64,000 bases of DNA. It comes from Nitrobacter sp051535235. GTDB taxonomy: Bacteria > Pseudomonadota > Alphaproteobacteria > Rhizobiales > Xanthobacteraceae. Within the stretch, counting starts at the first letter, position 1; every line of letters begins with the position of its first letter. The stretch is from assembly GCF_051535235.1 (NCBI RefSeq), contig NZ_JBPPLZ010000005.1, positions 62,001 to 126,000 of the forward strand, written 5' to 3'. The notes below the pieces were generated by a model. The model saw nothing but the letters and a program-made list of their open reading frames with translations, was not told the origin of the DNA and did not search any database. Position numbers and translations under genes: made by a program. This document shows, in pieces, positions 6,371-14,954 of the stretch.

Positions 6371-7308
6371 AGGAGCTTTCTGGCCGCGCGCCGATGACAT
6401 TTGGCGCCGCGTCCACCCGCTGGTGGAGCGAGCGCGGCCAATACCGGAAGGACAAGGCGAGCCTCGAGGGTTATCTCGCCCTGCTGCAAACCCGCATCGG
6501 CATGAAAACGATGTTGGCGACCATCGACGACAACACGGTCTCTAATCTTGTCGCGATGCGGCGCGCTGACGGCGTCTCTCCATCGACCGTGAACCGCTCC
6601 ATGACCGAACCGCTGCGCGCGATCATGCTGCGCGCCAGGCTCTGGAAACAGCCTGTGCAGGAGATCGACTGGAAGGCTCACAAGCTGAATGAACCGGAGG
6701 GAATCGTTCGTGAGGCGTCGATCGAGGAAGAGGTAAAGGCGTTCGCCGGGCTGCGGCCCAGCCTGCGCCCGATTGCCCGTTTCCTGCTGGTGGTAGGCTG
6801 GCGGCGGGCCGAGGCCTGCCGGCTGAAATGGTCCGATATCAATTTCGAAACCGGATTCGCCACCGTGACCGGCAAAGGCGGAATCGTGCATCGACGTCCT
6901 CTCCCCGCGGTCGCGATTGCGATCCTGCGTGCCGAGGAAGGCAAGCATCCGGAATACGTCTTCACCTATGAGGTGAAGCATCCGAACGGCGGCAAGAAGG
7001 GACAGCGGCAACCGATCCTGCCTGGAACGCTCTCCACGGCCTGGTGCCGAATGCGGGACGCTACAGGCCTCTCCGGCTTGCGGCTGCACGATCTGCGCCA
7101 TACCACCGCCACGCGGATTCTGCGCAAGACAGGCAATCTGGTGGCCGTCCAGAAGGCTCTGGGACATACCCGAGTCTCGACGACGCAACGATACGCCCAC
7201 ATGCTGGCGGAAGATGTTCGGGCTGCTCTGGATGCCGCCGCTCCCGTGGCAACGCCGGTCGAGATACCCGACAAAGAGACACCGAAAACTAAGCAGGACA
7301 AAATCTGA
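6205..7308 (+). CDS. tyrosine recombinase / integrase
   Basis: 367 residues from the ATG at 6205 (an in-frame TTG lies at 6199). The C-terminal catalytic domain shows Arg in GWRRAEACRLKW, HDLRH (His-x-x-Arg), and LGHTRVSTTQRYAHM carrying the last His and the nucleophilic Tyr. The N-terminal part has the Arm/SAM-like look of phage integrases. It lies about 600 bases from a tRNA-Gly cut at the anticodon loop, which marks the element end. It follows the Xis-like gene with a long overlap and is coupled to the next gene by TGATG. Confidence 0.92.
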   Translation: MRNTVRGIYRRKGSEEWSYDVVIRGHRFCGSTGCTEKRAAERWITRFRTDKAGAIKELSGRAPMTFGAASTRWWSERGQYRKDKASLEGYLALLQTRIGMKTMLATIDDNTVSNLVAMRRADGVSPSTVNRSMTEPLRAIMLRARLWKQPVQEIDWKAHKLNEPEGIVREASIEEEVKAFAGLRPSLRPIARFLLVVGWRRAEACRLKWSDINFETGFATVTGKGGIVHRRPLPAVAIAILRAEEGKHPEYVFTYEVKHPNGGKKGQRQPILPGTLSTAWCRMRDATGLSGLRLHDLRHTTATRILRKTGNLVAVQKALGHTRVSTTQRYAHMLAEDVRAALDAAAPVATPVEIPDKETPKTKQDKI

Positions 7309-7871
7309 TGAAACGCATGATGCGGGTGCGGGACATCTGCAAGCAGGCGCAATTCCCAATTCGCGACGCGGAGGCAATGGCCCACAATGCTGGCATTGTT
7401 CTGCGCGGAGCCGAAGGATCGAGATACGTCACCACGGCTGATGCCAAGAAGTTATTCCCGCTACTCCAAGAGGAAGCAACCCGACGAAGAAACCAACGTC
7501 GGCCGCCGAAAGCTAGAAATCAGAAATTCAATCAGGTCTATTTCATCCGGTGCGGCGAGTTCGTGAAGATCGGCTTCACATACGACGTCCTTGTCAGACT
7601 TGAGACTCTGCAAGCGGCCACTCCATATACCCTGGAATTGCTGGATTCCTTCGCAGGCGGCGAGTCTGATGAAAAGGAACTTCATGCCAGATTTGCCGAA
7701 CACCGGGTCCGCGGCGAGTGGTTCCATCTCGCCCCAGAGATCATGAACCATATTGATCTCCGCCGCGCGCGGCGCGCCGAAAGTCCCGTAAAAAGTCCCG
7801 ATGAAGCCGAATTTTATGACGAAATAAGATCTGCTCTAGAGACTGGTACTACTGTTTATTCAATAACTTAG
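7308..7871 (+). CDS. T5orf172 / GIY-YIG-like nuclease-family protein
   Basis: 187 residues, start overlapping the integrase stop (TGATG). N-terminal part is basic and HTH-like (residues 1-55). Residues about 72-145 match the T5orf172/MUG113 pattern: VYFIRCGEFVKIGFTYDVLV, RLETLQAATPY, ELHARFAEHRVRGEWFHL. This family is related to GIY-YIG endonucleases and is frequent in phages. It is the last gene before the tRNA-Gly junction. Confidence 0.8.
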   Translation: MKRMMRVRDICKQAQFPIRDAEAMAHNAGIVLRGAEGSRYVTTADAKKLFPLLQEEATRRRNQRRPPKARNQKFNQVYFIRCGEFVKIGFTYDVLVRLETLQAATPYTLELLDSFAGGESDEKELHARFAEHRVRGEWFHLAPEIMNHIDLRRARRAESPVKSPDEAEFYDEIRSALETGTTVYSIT

Positions 7872-7902
7872 ATGGATGCTAATGAAAGCGGTGTCAATTG
7901 GG

Positions 7903-7939
7903 TTGGAAGGCTGCTGCTCTACCATTGAGCTACACCCGC
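7903..7939 (-). tRNA. truncated tRNA-Gly(TCC), 5' half only; likely element attachment site
   Basis: On the minus strand, bases 7939 to 7903 read as tRNA positions 1 to about 37: acceptor strand GCGGGTG, TA, D-arm GCTCAATGGTAGAGC, then GCAGC and the loop CTTCCAA with anticodon TCC. After that the sequence (CCCAATTGAC) no longer pairs, so the 3' half is missing. The integrase gene is immediately beyond. This fits recombination within the anticodon loop; the other half should be at the far end of the element, left of the window. Confidence 0.75.
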
Positions 7940-8151
7940 GCAACGCAACTAGCGTTCTGATTTTATTGCCATTTGCAAATGCTTTTCGCAAGGACTTTGC
8001 GGCAAAAGACGCATAAACGCGTTATTCCGCGCTGCATAGAACTTTTCCATTTGCAGGACGTTGTCCAGTATCACCGCGCGGCTCTCGGTATTTATCGGTG
8101 ATGAGAACGCCGGTTGCGCTCCCGCCTCCCTCTGTCGGAAAGGAGCGCGCC

Positions 8152-8349
8152 ATGTCCGAGCGACGTTTCAACCCCACGCAATCCTTGAAAGAGCGTCTCT
8201 GCGTATTTGCGAGGCTTATGCGAGAGAGGGCGGCGTTGATGCCCTTTGGCGCAGAGAAAACTGCGACACTGGCAAAGGCCGAGGACGCCGAGATTGCAGC
8301 GAATGTTGAACGATGGGCAAATTCCCCGGAACTCCGGCCCCCAAAATAA
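8152..8349 (+). CDS. small hypothetical protein
   Basis: 65 residues; ATG at 8152 chosen because GGAAAGGAG sits 6-14 bases upstream, a strong ribosome-binding site. Mostly helical and charged (SLKERLCVFARLMRERAALM). First gene outside the tRNA-Gly junction. No family recognised. Confidence 0.55.
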   Translation: MSERRFNPTQSLKERLCVFARLMRERAALMPFGAEKTATLAKAEDAEIAANVERWANSPELRPPK

Positions 8350-8421
8350 AGGCGTCACGGCGTGACCCCCGCGCAACCGTCCCTGGTTCTGGAGCCTGCA
8401 ATCGGCTGTCGCGAGCGGAGT

Positions 8422-8577
8422 TTATGCGGCGCGCTGCGTCAATTCCCAATTCTGATGCAGGCCGCTGGTATGAGCGGCGGTCCCATGATCTGCCCTGTAA
8501 GCAGCAGAGAGCAGCGCACTGAAACCTATCAGGGTCCCGACGGCCAGAATTGCTACGAGGACAATTTTAGTTTTCAT
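8422..8577 (-). CDS. 51-residue secreted or membrane-anchored peptide
   Basis: Minus-strand ATG at 8577 is preceded by GAAGGAGAG at good spacing. The product starts MKTKIVLVAILAVGTLIGFS, a signal peptide or single TM helix, followed by a short polar tail ending NWELTQRAA. Unknown function. Confidence 0.5.
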   Translation of the reverse strand: MKTKIVLVAILAVGTLIGFSALLSAAYRADHGTAAHTSGLHQNWELTQRAA

Positions 8578-9221
8578 GTCGACTCTCCTTCACGTCGCTG
8601 AGAGACAGGACGCATGTGGCTATCCCAATATGCGTTGGCGTTCGGCAAGTTATAAGGCCGGCTGCAGCGGATTTTCAGAAAACGCGGGCAGATGGGATTG
8701 AGCCCGCCTCGCACCAAGCGTAGCCCGAACAGTGACAGCCCTTAAACATGGCGCGAATTCGTGCCTATGATCCAGGTTCCATCGACAATGGAAGGGACAA
8801 TGGAAGGAGGGGCTCGGTGTCTTGGACCGAGCGCTGTCACCTTGCTGGAAGCGCCCGCCATAGCGTTTTCGAGCGTAGCACGTCCTCGGGCTTTTGACCC
8901 GAGAACGGAGACCGGTTCGCGTCAAGAAAACGCGTCAAAAACAAAATCATGGAGCCTTTGTTTTTGATTCAATCAGAAGCGAGGCTTGAGACCTTCGAGC
9001 CTGGCCAGAAGTGGTTCAGCGCCTGATTCAAGCGAGACCACATTGGAGATTGAGGCGCGGCGGATAGAAAACTCGCCCGCGCCTTCGCTTTCGACGGCGG
9101 GCCAATGCGATGCGGCAGCCGCGCCGACGCAATCCGTTCAAGCTTTCAGCGACGACGCGCCTGAACGCTTGTGCGGATCGCGGCGAAGAGGAACGTCACA
9201 TCGGAGTTGATGAACCGGTCA
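8578..9221. other. 644-base stretch without a convincing gene
   Basis: Holds a dispersed repeat (8890-8945) and a small hairpin (GCTCGGT...ACCGAGC near 8813-8833). Short open frames here look like chance frames. Confidence 0.4.
8890..8945 (-). repeat. dispersed repeat, copy 1
   Basis: The segment CCGGTTCGCGTCAAGAAAAC plus GCGTC is nearly identical (one or two mismatches) to the reverse complement of 53263-53290. The flanking match is weaker. An intergenic repeat of the kind scattered in Bradyrhizobiaceae genomes. Confidence 0.6.
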
Positions 9222-9878
9222 TCATCGCGCGTTGGCGTAGTGTTCACGACGATGGTAATGGCGACGGCTCGCATAATGCCGCCCTCCTCCGCTCCAGCCG
9301 CCAAGCTGGAAATGTCCGCTATCGGCATTCGCCCACTGCTTGCCGGAAATCAACCCGCAGGAGTTTGCCAGCGCGATCTCGTTGTGAGGCATCCGCGGAC
9401 GCGTGACGTTGCGCGCGTATTGATTGATGTCGAGCGCCAGACCTGCCGGATGCAGCGAGGCCCGCACGCTGCCATGCGCCCGCCATCCGCCCATGAAGCG
9501 GATCGGATAACCCTGCCGGTCAAGAGCCGAAACAAGGCACTGGAAAGCACCGGTGGCGCGGCTGGCAACATGCGCCGTGGCGCCCGAGGACGAGCGGACC
9601 ACGCCGGCCACCCTCCCCGCGCCTTCGGCCAGAACCCGCGCGAGCCCTTTGGAGATTTCGCGGTGCGATCTATGACTGGATCCATGTCTGACGGCCGAAT
9701 GATGGGAACGTCCGGCGGCACGATCCTCGAAATCAAACAGCGGCGCGCCATCGCCAAAGCAGGGACGCATCACATCGCAGCCGGCGCCGACCTGAATTTT
9801 TTTATGAGAATGTCTGGCAGACGAAGGTGTGGCGGCAATGCAAAGCATCGCCGATGCAATAAGCAGTCGGATCATCAT
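9222..9878 (-). CDS. secreted M15-like peptidase (D-Ala-D-Ala carboxypeptidase fold)
   Basis: About 218 residues. GGAG lies 2 bases before the ATG at 9878 and 5 bases before a second ATG at 9875, so either may be used. A signal peptide (IRLLIASAMLCIAATPSSA) is followed by a His-rich linker. The C-terminal half carries the zinc-ligand pattern of the M15/VanY fold: SLHPAGLALDINQ (HxxGxAxD) and later DSGHFQLGG. Likely cuts peptidoglycan stem peptides in the periplasm. The extreme C-terminus is His/Arg/Tyr rich. Confidence 0.75.
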   Translation of the reverse strand: MMIRLLIASAMLCIAATPSSARHSHKKIQVGAGCDVMRPCFGDGAPLFDFEDRAAGRSHHSAVRHGSSHRSHREISKGLARVLAEGAGRVAGVVRSSSGATAHVASRATGAFQCLVSALDRQGYPIRFMGGWRAHGSVRASLHPAGLALDINQYARNVTRPRMPHNEIALANSCGLISGKQWANADSGHFQLGGWSGGGRHYASRRHYHRREHYANAR

Positions 9879-10667
9879 ATCTCCGGGAAACGCTGGAGTG
9901 AGGGAACGCAGCAACGAAGGCCCTGCTTTGAAATATCCGGTATGGAACCCCTGGCCATGATACCGGCTACCTAGGGCCGGCGGTCACGGCCTGTCTAGCT
10001 AGACCCGAAACGCCATTTGAATTAACATTGAGAGTTTAGGTTAAACGGCCCATCGGATTTGATTGCCCAGATAATAAAGTTGTTTTAAATCAAATATTTG
10101 GGTTAACTCTGTCCATTAATCCGCTCCGTCGGAGAGTCATCCTGCACGACCGCAAACCATTCAGACCAGCCGAGGAACGGACCCCCGGTTCCCGGATCCT
10201 CCGTCTTGAGGGGCAAAAAGACCCGAAACGGACCGCATGATCGGATGCGAGCTATCGCCAACCGAGGGCGGTACAGCCGTTTGCGTATGGCTGCACCATT
10301 CGCGCGCGAGCCTCACTGGCGGTCCCTGTCCACCACGCTTACCTAAGGCTGGCCTGCATTTTCCCATACGCGTTGATCTGAACGCCGGACAATGCTCGCG
10401 GAAAGCGGAAGATCCGCAAACTGGATTGCCCGAAAGGTCGGCGGCATAGCGGAAGTGAACGCGGCGTGAGACCCGTTACGATTGGACCGCATTCGTGCGG
10501 ATATAAAAAAATCGCCTGACGCCGCCGGGAGAACATGGCAAGACCTCAACGGTCACTTCGATTCCGGGCTTGCGAACCTTTCTCCAATTCTCGACGAGGA
10601 ACGCATTGGCTCCGTGAAAGCATCAATCGAAAACTGCTATGGCACTGAGACGACGGAGGCGTGAACA
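9879..10667. other. 789-base stretch, partly AT-rich, no recognised gene
   Basis: 10016-10125 is AT-rich with several TTAA-containing words and may hold promoters or be decayed DNA. A 60-codon frame at 10482-10664 (TTG start) ends just before the small TM-protein gene; it has no strong ribosome-binding site and I do not call it. Confidence 0.35.
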
Positions 10668-10811
10668 ATGAACGACTTTTGGGAATGGCGCAGCTCGATG
10701 CGGGAATTCGAGGGGTCGAAAAAGAAAGGTCGTCGGAACGCCTACATTATCGGCACGTTGCTGGCGTTGCTGTTTCTCGCTTTCATCGTCGGACTGGCGA
10801 TCTCCGGATAA
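10668..10811 (+). CDS. 47-residue single-TM peptide
   Basis: ATG at 10668 preceded by GGAGG (10655-10659). The product has a charged N-terminus (MNDFWEWRSSMREFEGSKKK) and one C-terminal TM helix (AYIIGTLLALLFLAFIVGLA), ending ISG. N-terminus likely cytoplasmic. Unknown function. Confidence 0.5.
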   Translation: MNDFWEWRSSMREFEGSKKKGRRNAYIIGTLLALLFLAFIVGLAISG

Positions 10812-11044
10812 GCGAAACGACAAGCGGGCGCGAGCGGAGCGAAAGCAATCGCGTCCGAACCCCCTCCGGCCGGATCAGGCTTGCCAGCGATCCGGCCATG
10901 CGCCGCTCACTATCAGACTCAAAATTGTACGTTCTGAGTTGGCCCCAAAGCGATCCTAAAACGCAGCAAGGTGCATTTCAGTTTGACGGGTCAGTGCGCG
11001 ACCTCGGCAGACATCACAATTCAAGCTTGTTTGGCCGAGCCGTT

Positions 11045-12280
11045 CTAATCCCGACGACTACAAATCACCATCGACTGACTGGTTGAGTATTTCGGGATAA
11101 TAGCGCGGATATCGAGAAATCTGCCCCAGACATCATGGATATAGCTATTGCTGTGCGCTACGTTGCAATTATAGGGATCGTCGTCACGGAACGCGATCAC
11201 TGTTTTCCCTTCTGGAATCGTTTTCACATTCATTAGATCAGGACGAAATCCCTTGATCGAGTCTTTCAAGACGCGGTCCGGATTAGACCAACATTCATCG
11301 TTTACAACCGTGATACAGGCAATTCCGCCTTTAGCCAAAACACGCCTTAGTTCAAGCAACCAGCTTAATTCGCTTTCGTTTATGTGCGTGAACACGGAAA
11401 GCGCCGAGATAAGGTCAAAGCATTGATCTTCAATCGGCAGCGATGGAAACGACGTGTTGCAGAACGATTGAATGCCAGGAAGATATTTGAGGCAGAAATC
11501 TATCGAGACCGATTTGAAGTCACATAACCAAACATCCCAATCCCTAGATTGAAAGGCAAAATGCCGCGAGACACGTCCCGTCGAACCGCCGAAGTCGAAA
11601 TATCGTCCTCCGCGGACTCCATGCGGCCTTGCAAAATCTGAAATCATCTTAAACTGCGCATATCCGCTGAGCCAGTATGCGAGATCGCGGCCCGAGGCAT
11701 AACCTTCGCGGTTGGATGAAGACGGAATAGGTCTGGTATCCCGTTTCATCGCGGCGGCCAGCCCGTCCACATTCAATCCGCTTTTTTCCAGAAGAACCTT
11801 CAGTTCCTCGCTGCCGGCAATCTCACATTCAAGATCAAGGGTCTCAACCAGTTGTGATGGAGGCATGGATGGCTGGTCAGGCTTCGGAGACTCTGCATAC
11901 GCAGGACTGAATTTCATCAACTCTCTGACCTGCTCTCCAATTGACTTTGGTTGCGCAGGAGCAGGCAGGCCCGAACGATCAACATTCACCTGTTTCAGGG
12001 ATATGGCCGGCGATTGCCCCGCATCCATTATGATAACAGCTAGCTTATCCAGCTCATCCGAATTCAATTCGCGCGTAAACATAATGACAAACGCATGATA
12101 TCCAGAACCGATATTCGCGCGAAGCAGATCCCGCCTGAAGCCATCCGCAATTGCAGAGCCTACCATTTCGTCTCCGACGCGGACCTGGATGCTAACACAC
12201 GCTGCTGGAGCATCCGGATTCCAAGCCCAACCGACGATGAAAGTTGGCGCAAGCTTGTCAATTTGGACTCGAGTCGGCAT
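11045..12280 (-). CDS. SAM-dependent methyltransferase with N-terminal beta-sandwich domain
   Basis: 411 residues; GGAG precedes the ATG by 8 bases. N-terminal part (GWAWNPDAP, then VRVGDEMVGSAIADGFRRDL) resembles the small beta domain often joined to glycan-modifying enzymes. A linker (110-190) leads to a class I methyltransferase: motif I GRYFDFGGSTGRVSRHF (about 225-240) and CFDLISALSVFTHI (motif IV region), then LRRVLAKGGIACITV. It may methylate a surface glycan; substrate unknown. Base composition is clearly poorer in G+C than its neighbours, pointing to recent transfer. Confidence 0.75.
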   Translation of the reverse strand: MPTRVQIDKLAPTFIVGWAWNPDAPAACVSIQVRVGDEMVGSAIADGFRRDLLRANIGSGYHAFVIMFTRELNSDELDKLAVIIMDAGQSPAISLKQVNVDRSGLPAPAQPKSIGEQVRELMKFSPAYAESPKPDQPSMPPSQLVETLDLECEIAGSEELKVLLEKSGLNVDGLAAAMKRDTRPIPSSSNREGYASGRDLAYWLSGYAQFKMISDFARPHGVRGGRYFDFGGSTGRVSRHFAFQSRDWDVWLCDFKSVSIDFCLKYLPGIQSFCNTSFPSLPIEDQCFDLISALSVFTHINESELSWLLELRRVLAKGGIACITVVNDECWSNPDRVLKDSIKGFRPDLMNVKTIPEGKTVIAFRDDDPYNCNVAHSNSYIHDVWGRFLDIRAIIPKYSTSQSMVICSRRD

Positions 12281-12807
12281 GCATATCTCCGGTGTGATAA
12301 GCTACAGTGATCATTTGTAGCCACCGCACACTGACAGATCAATGTATGCTCACTGGCAGCACGACATGCATTGAGTGCTGCTATTAATTTAAAGTTGCGC
12401 AACTTTGGACGATTAATCGCTTGTCGTCTTTGACGTGCTTCCCGAACTTCCTGCTTGATAAGTTGGGTCATCCATTGGAGATAAACCACGCGGCGAAGAC
12501 GCTCTACTGAAACGCAGATCATCGCGGCTATGGATCAGGCGACGGCGTTTTCTATGGCGCGAACGGAACTTTCGCAGAAAGAACTGAAAGCCATTCATCA
12601 GGCCCTGTTATCGCGGCCTATCAATTCGTTCTTCCAATTGAATAAGTGGCACCCCATGATCTTCGGTAAGCGGCGTTCCGCGGTCACCTTCCTGAAGATG
12701 TCCTGATCTGCGAGTTTGTTGGTTCTGATAGCTCTTGCGGCATGCGATAAGCGCCGTTCAGGAATCATATAGGCAATCGAGGCACGACTATAAAAAGGGT
12801 TAAGCCA
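12281..12807. other. 527-base stretch, mostly uncoded
   Basis: A 58-codon plus-strand frame at 12530-12706 (MDQATAFSMARTELSQKE...) has no ribosome-binding site and matches nothing I know. The region may be decayed coding sequence next to the transferred methyltransferase. Confidence 0.3.
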
Positions 12808-13173
12808 GTGCTGATCACCGCTTTCACCATCCTCGGAATTGCCGTGCTGCTGGGCTCCGTGCTCGCAATTATGTATATGCCTGAACACGCTGCAGCGCCG
12901 TCCTGGCGGCTGGCGGCATTGCACGGACTGATCGCCATCGGCGGTCTCGGCTGTCTCGGTCTCGCCTTGCGTGGGCCGCCTCGTGGGCTCGATAAGGGGG
13001 CCGGCTCGTTCGGCATGATTGCAGCCGTGCTTATCGCGCTGGCAGCCGTCGTCGGCCTTACCCTCTTTTCAGCGCGCCTTCGCAAGCGGCGGCTCTCGGG
13101 CACGCTGATCGGCATTCACGCCACGCTCGCGATCAGCGGCTTTGTCGTGCTCATCGTCTACGTGACGGCTTGA
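12808..13173 (+). CDS. four-TM hypothetical membrane protein
   Basis: 121 residues from a GTG start at 12808. Hydrophobic segments at about 2-22, 35-55, 68-88 and 98-120 and a short basic loop (ARLRKRRLSG) suggest four TM helices. No family recognised. Confidence 0.6.
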   Translation: MLITAFTILGIAVLLGSVLAIMYMPEHAAAPSWRLAALHGLIAIGGLGCLGLALRGPPRGLDKGAGSFGMIAAVLIALAAVVGLTLFSARLRKRRLSGTLIGIHATLAISGFVVLIVYVTA

Positions 13174-13239
13174 GGCGGCTGAGAGCGGATCGTCCGAAAG
13201 GTTTGCCGACGCTTCGTGAGCCGGTTGATATGAATCGGT

Positions 13240-13485
13240 TTGGAAGATGGGCAGCGCATTCGTCTGTCCGGTCTCGACGCGCCCGAGTCCGACCAGCTTT
13301 GTCGCGGTGACGACAGCTTGCAATATCGATGCAGCGCCAAAGCAGCTAACGAGCTAGACCGCTTCATTGCGGGTAGGCCCGTAAGCTGTGAAGGCGTCGG
13401 CCGGGATCAGTACGGACGCACGGTCGCGGTGTGCTCGATCGGTAGCGCTACCTGGAAACGAGGCCGGGCTTTCGGAAATCGATAG
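13240..13485 (+). pseudogene. thermonuclease (SNase-like) remnant
   Basis: The frame reads GQRIRLSGLDAPESDQLC, then AKAANELDRFIAGRPVSCEG and GRDQYGRTVAVC, the familiar SNase core with the RLxGxDAPE motif. The signal peptide and first strands with the GDT motif are missing and the C-terminal catalytic Arg/Glu region is lost. A truncated relic rather than an active nuclease. Confidence 0.65.
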
Positions 13486-13602
13486 ACGCGAAGATCGCCA
13501 AGAGATACTCTGTAAATTGCTTAGCCGGATGATTAAAAGCCTTACAATGCAGTGCTAGCTTCGTGTTGATGCAAGTGCGGTCTCTTCTAGTTGGGAGCAG
13601 GC

Positions 13603-14871
13603 ATGAAAAATCCGGTTATCGCGGCTGATGTGACGGCGGAGCCCTCGGGCAACTCCAGAGTTTTGTGGATATCGTCCCTGGCGTTTGCGCTCGGTTTTGC
13701 GGTTTGGGGAATGTTTGCCGCGCTCGCCCCTTTTCTAATCAAGTGGTACGATTTTAGCGCGACCCAGGTGCTTGTCTTGACGGCGATGGAGCCCTTTTTC
13801 GCGGCGGCGGTCAGCATCCCGCTCGGCGTCTTGACGGACAAGTTCGGTGGCCGGAGCGTTTTCACACTTCTACTTCTGAGCGTCACCCTCCCTCTGCTTT
13901 TGGGGTACTTTGCCCAAGGCTATTACGCCTTTCTGGCACTGGGGACGCTGCTCGGACTGGGCGGCGCGAGCTTCGTCGTCGGTAACGCTCATGTAGCGTC
14001 CTGGTACCCCAAATCGAAGCAGGGTACAGCCCTTGGCATCTTTGGGATGGGCAATGTCGGAATCACCGTTGGCATGGTGACTGTCACTTTCCTGATTACC
14101 CGAGTCCTGAGCGGCCCGGATGGCTGGCGTCTGATATTCCCAATCTTCGCCGTTGCTACACTGTTGATGGCTCTGGTCTACTGGTTCTTTACCTCCGATC
14201 CGCCGAACAGGAAGCTCAAGAACACGTCGCTGCGTGAAATCTTCGCCGTGTATCGTTCGGGCGCAGTAGTATGGCTGGTGCCATACCTTTACTGGGTCTC
14301 GTTTGGCACCCTTACCTTCTTCGCGTCGGCGATGCCGATCTACCTGCTCGACCAGTGGCATGTGGACGCCATACGGGCATCCATGATGTACACACCGCCA
14401 TTGGTGATCTGCGTTGCGATCGCGCGGCCTATGGGTGGCTGGCTGTCCGATCGTTACGATACCTTTAAAATCCTGAGCTGGATGTTCGGCATCATGGTCG
14501 TTCTGGCCCTATTGATGGCCATGCAGATTTCGCTGCCCGTGGAGCTATTCGCCATGTACGGACTTGCGCTGCTGTCCGGCGCCGCAGCGGCTGCGGTGAT
14601 CAAGCTGATCCCGATGTACTTCGTGCACGTCGGTGCGGTCAGCGGACTGGCCAAGGCCGCCGGCGCGGCCTGTGGCTTCACCATGACAATCATCCTGGCT
14701 ACCAGCAAGGAGCTTCTGGGTGGCTACACGCTCGGCTTTGCTATCTGGGCGCTCATGAACGCCGCCGCGCTCTACATCGTGCTTTCACGGGTCGGTTTCA
14801 GGAATACAAAACCGCTCGCTGAACAACGGAGTAGAAGTGAAGAAATTCTAACGGCAAGACCCAGTGTGTGA
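13603..14871 (+). CDS. narK: NarK-type nitrate/nitrite transporter (MFS, NNP family)
   Basis: 422 residues from the ATG at 13603 (GGGAG 6-10 bases upstream; an in-frame TTG at 13591 is less likely). Twelve TM helices are expected. The NNP signature is visible: LGLGGASFVVGNAHVASWYP followed by KSKQGTALGIFGMGNVG, with a second such motif less clear (GLAKAAGAACGFTM). These carriers exchange nitrate and nitrite across the inner membrane. In nitrite oxidisers or denitrifiers it would import nitrite or export nitrate; direction cannot be read from sequence. It is followed by a SUMF1-like gene. Confidence 0.85.
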   Translation: MKNPVIAADVTAEPSGNSRVLWISSLAFALGFAVWGMFAALAPFLIKWYDFSATQVLVLTAMEPFFAAAVSIPLGVLTDKFGGRSVFTLLLLSVTLPLLLGYFAQGYYAFLALGTLLGLGGASFVVGNAHVASWYPKSKQGTALGIFGMGNVGITVGMVTVTFLITRVLSGPDGWRLIFPIFAVATLLMALVYWFFTSDPPNRKLKNTSLREIFAVYRSGAVVWLVPYLYWVSFGTLTFFASAMPIYLLDQWHVDAIRASMMYTPPLVICVAIARPMGGWLSDRYDTFKILSWMFGIMVVLALLMAMQISLPVELFAMYGLALLSGAAAAAVIKLIPMYFVHVGAVSGLAKAAGAACGFTMTIILATSKELLGGYTLGFAIWALMNAAALYIVLSRVGFRNTKPLAEQRSRSEEILTARPSV

Positions 14872-14954
14872 TCCATCGACGCTAATTGAGCATTCTGGGC
14901 CTTCCGCTCTTGCTCTTCCCTGCTTCGTAACCAGCGTCTTGCCCTTGCTGACGG

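Noticed and set aside
7903..7939. tRNA-Gly interrupted by a group I or II intron
   Set aside because: No 3' half of the tRNA and no intron core were seen on the left side; an integrase lies there instead.
10482..10664. 60-codon frame before the small TM-peptide gene
   Set aside because: TTG start without a ribosome-binding site and no protein features; too weak to call.
12530..12706. 58-codon frame in the empty region beside the methyltransferase
   Set aside because: No ribosome-binding site and no recognisable similarity; may be chance.
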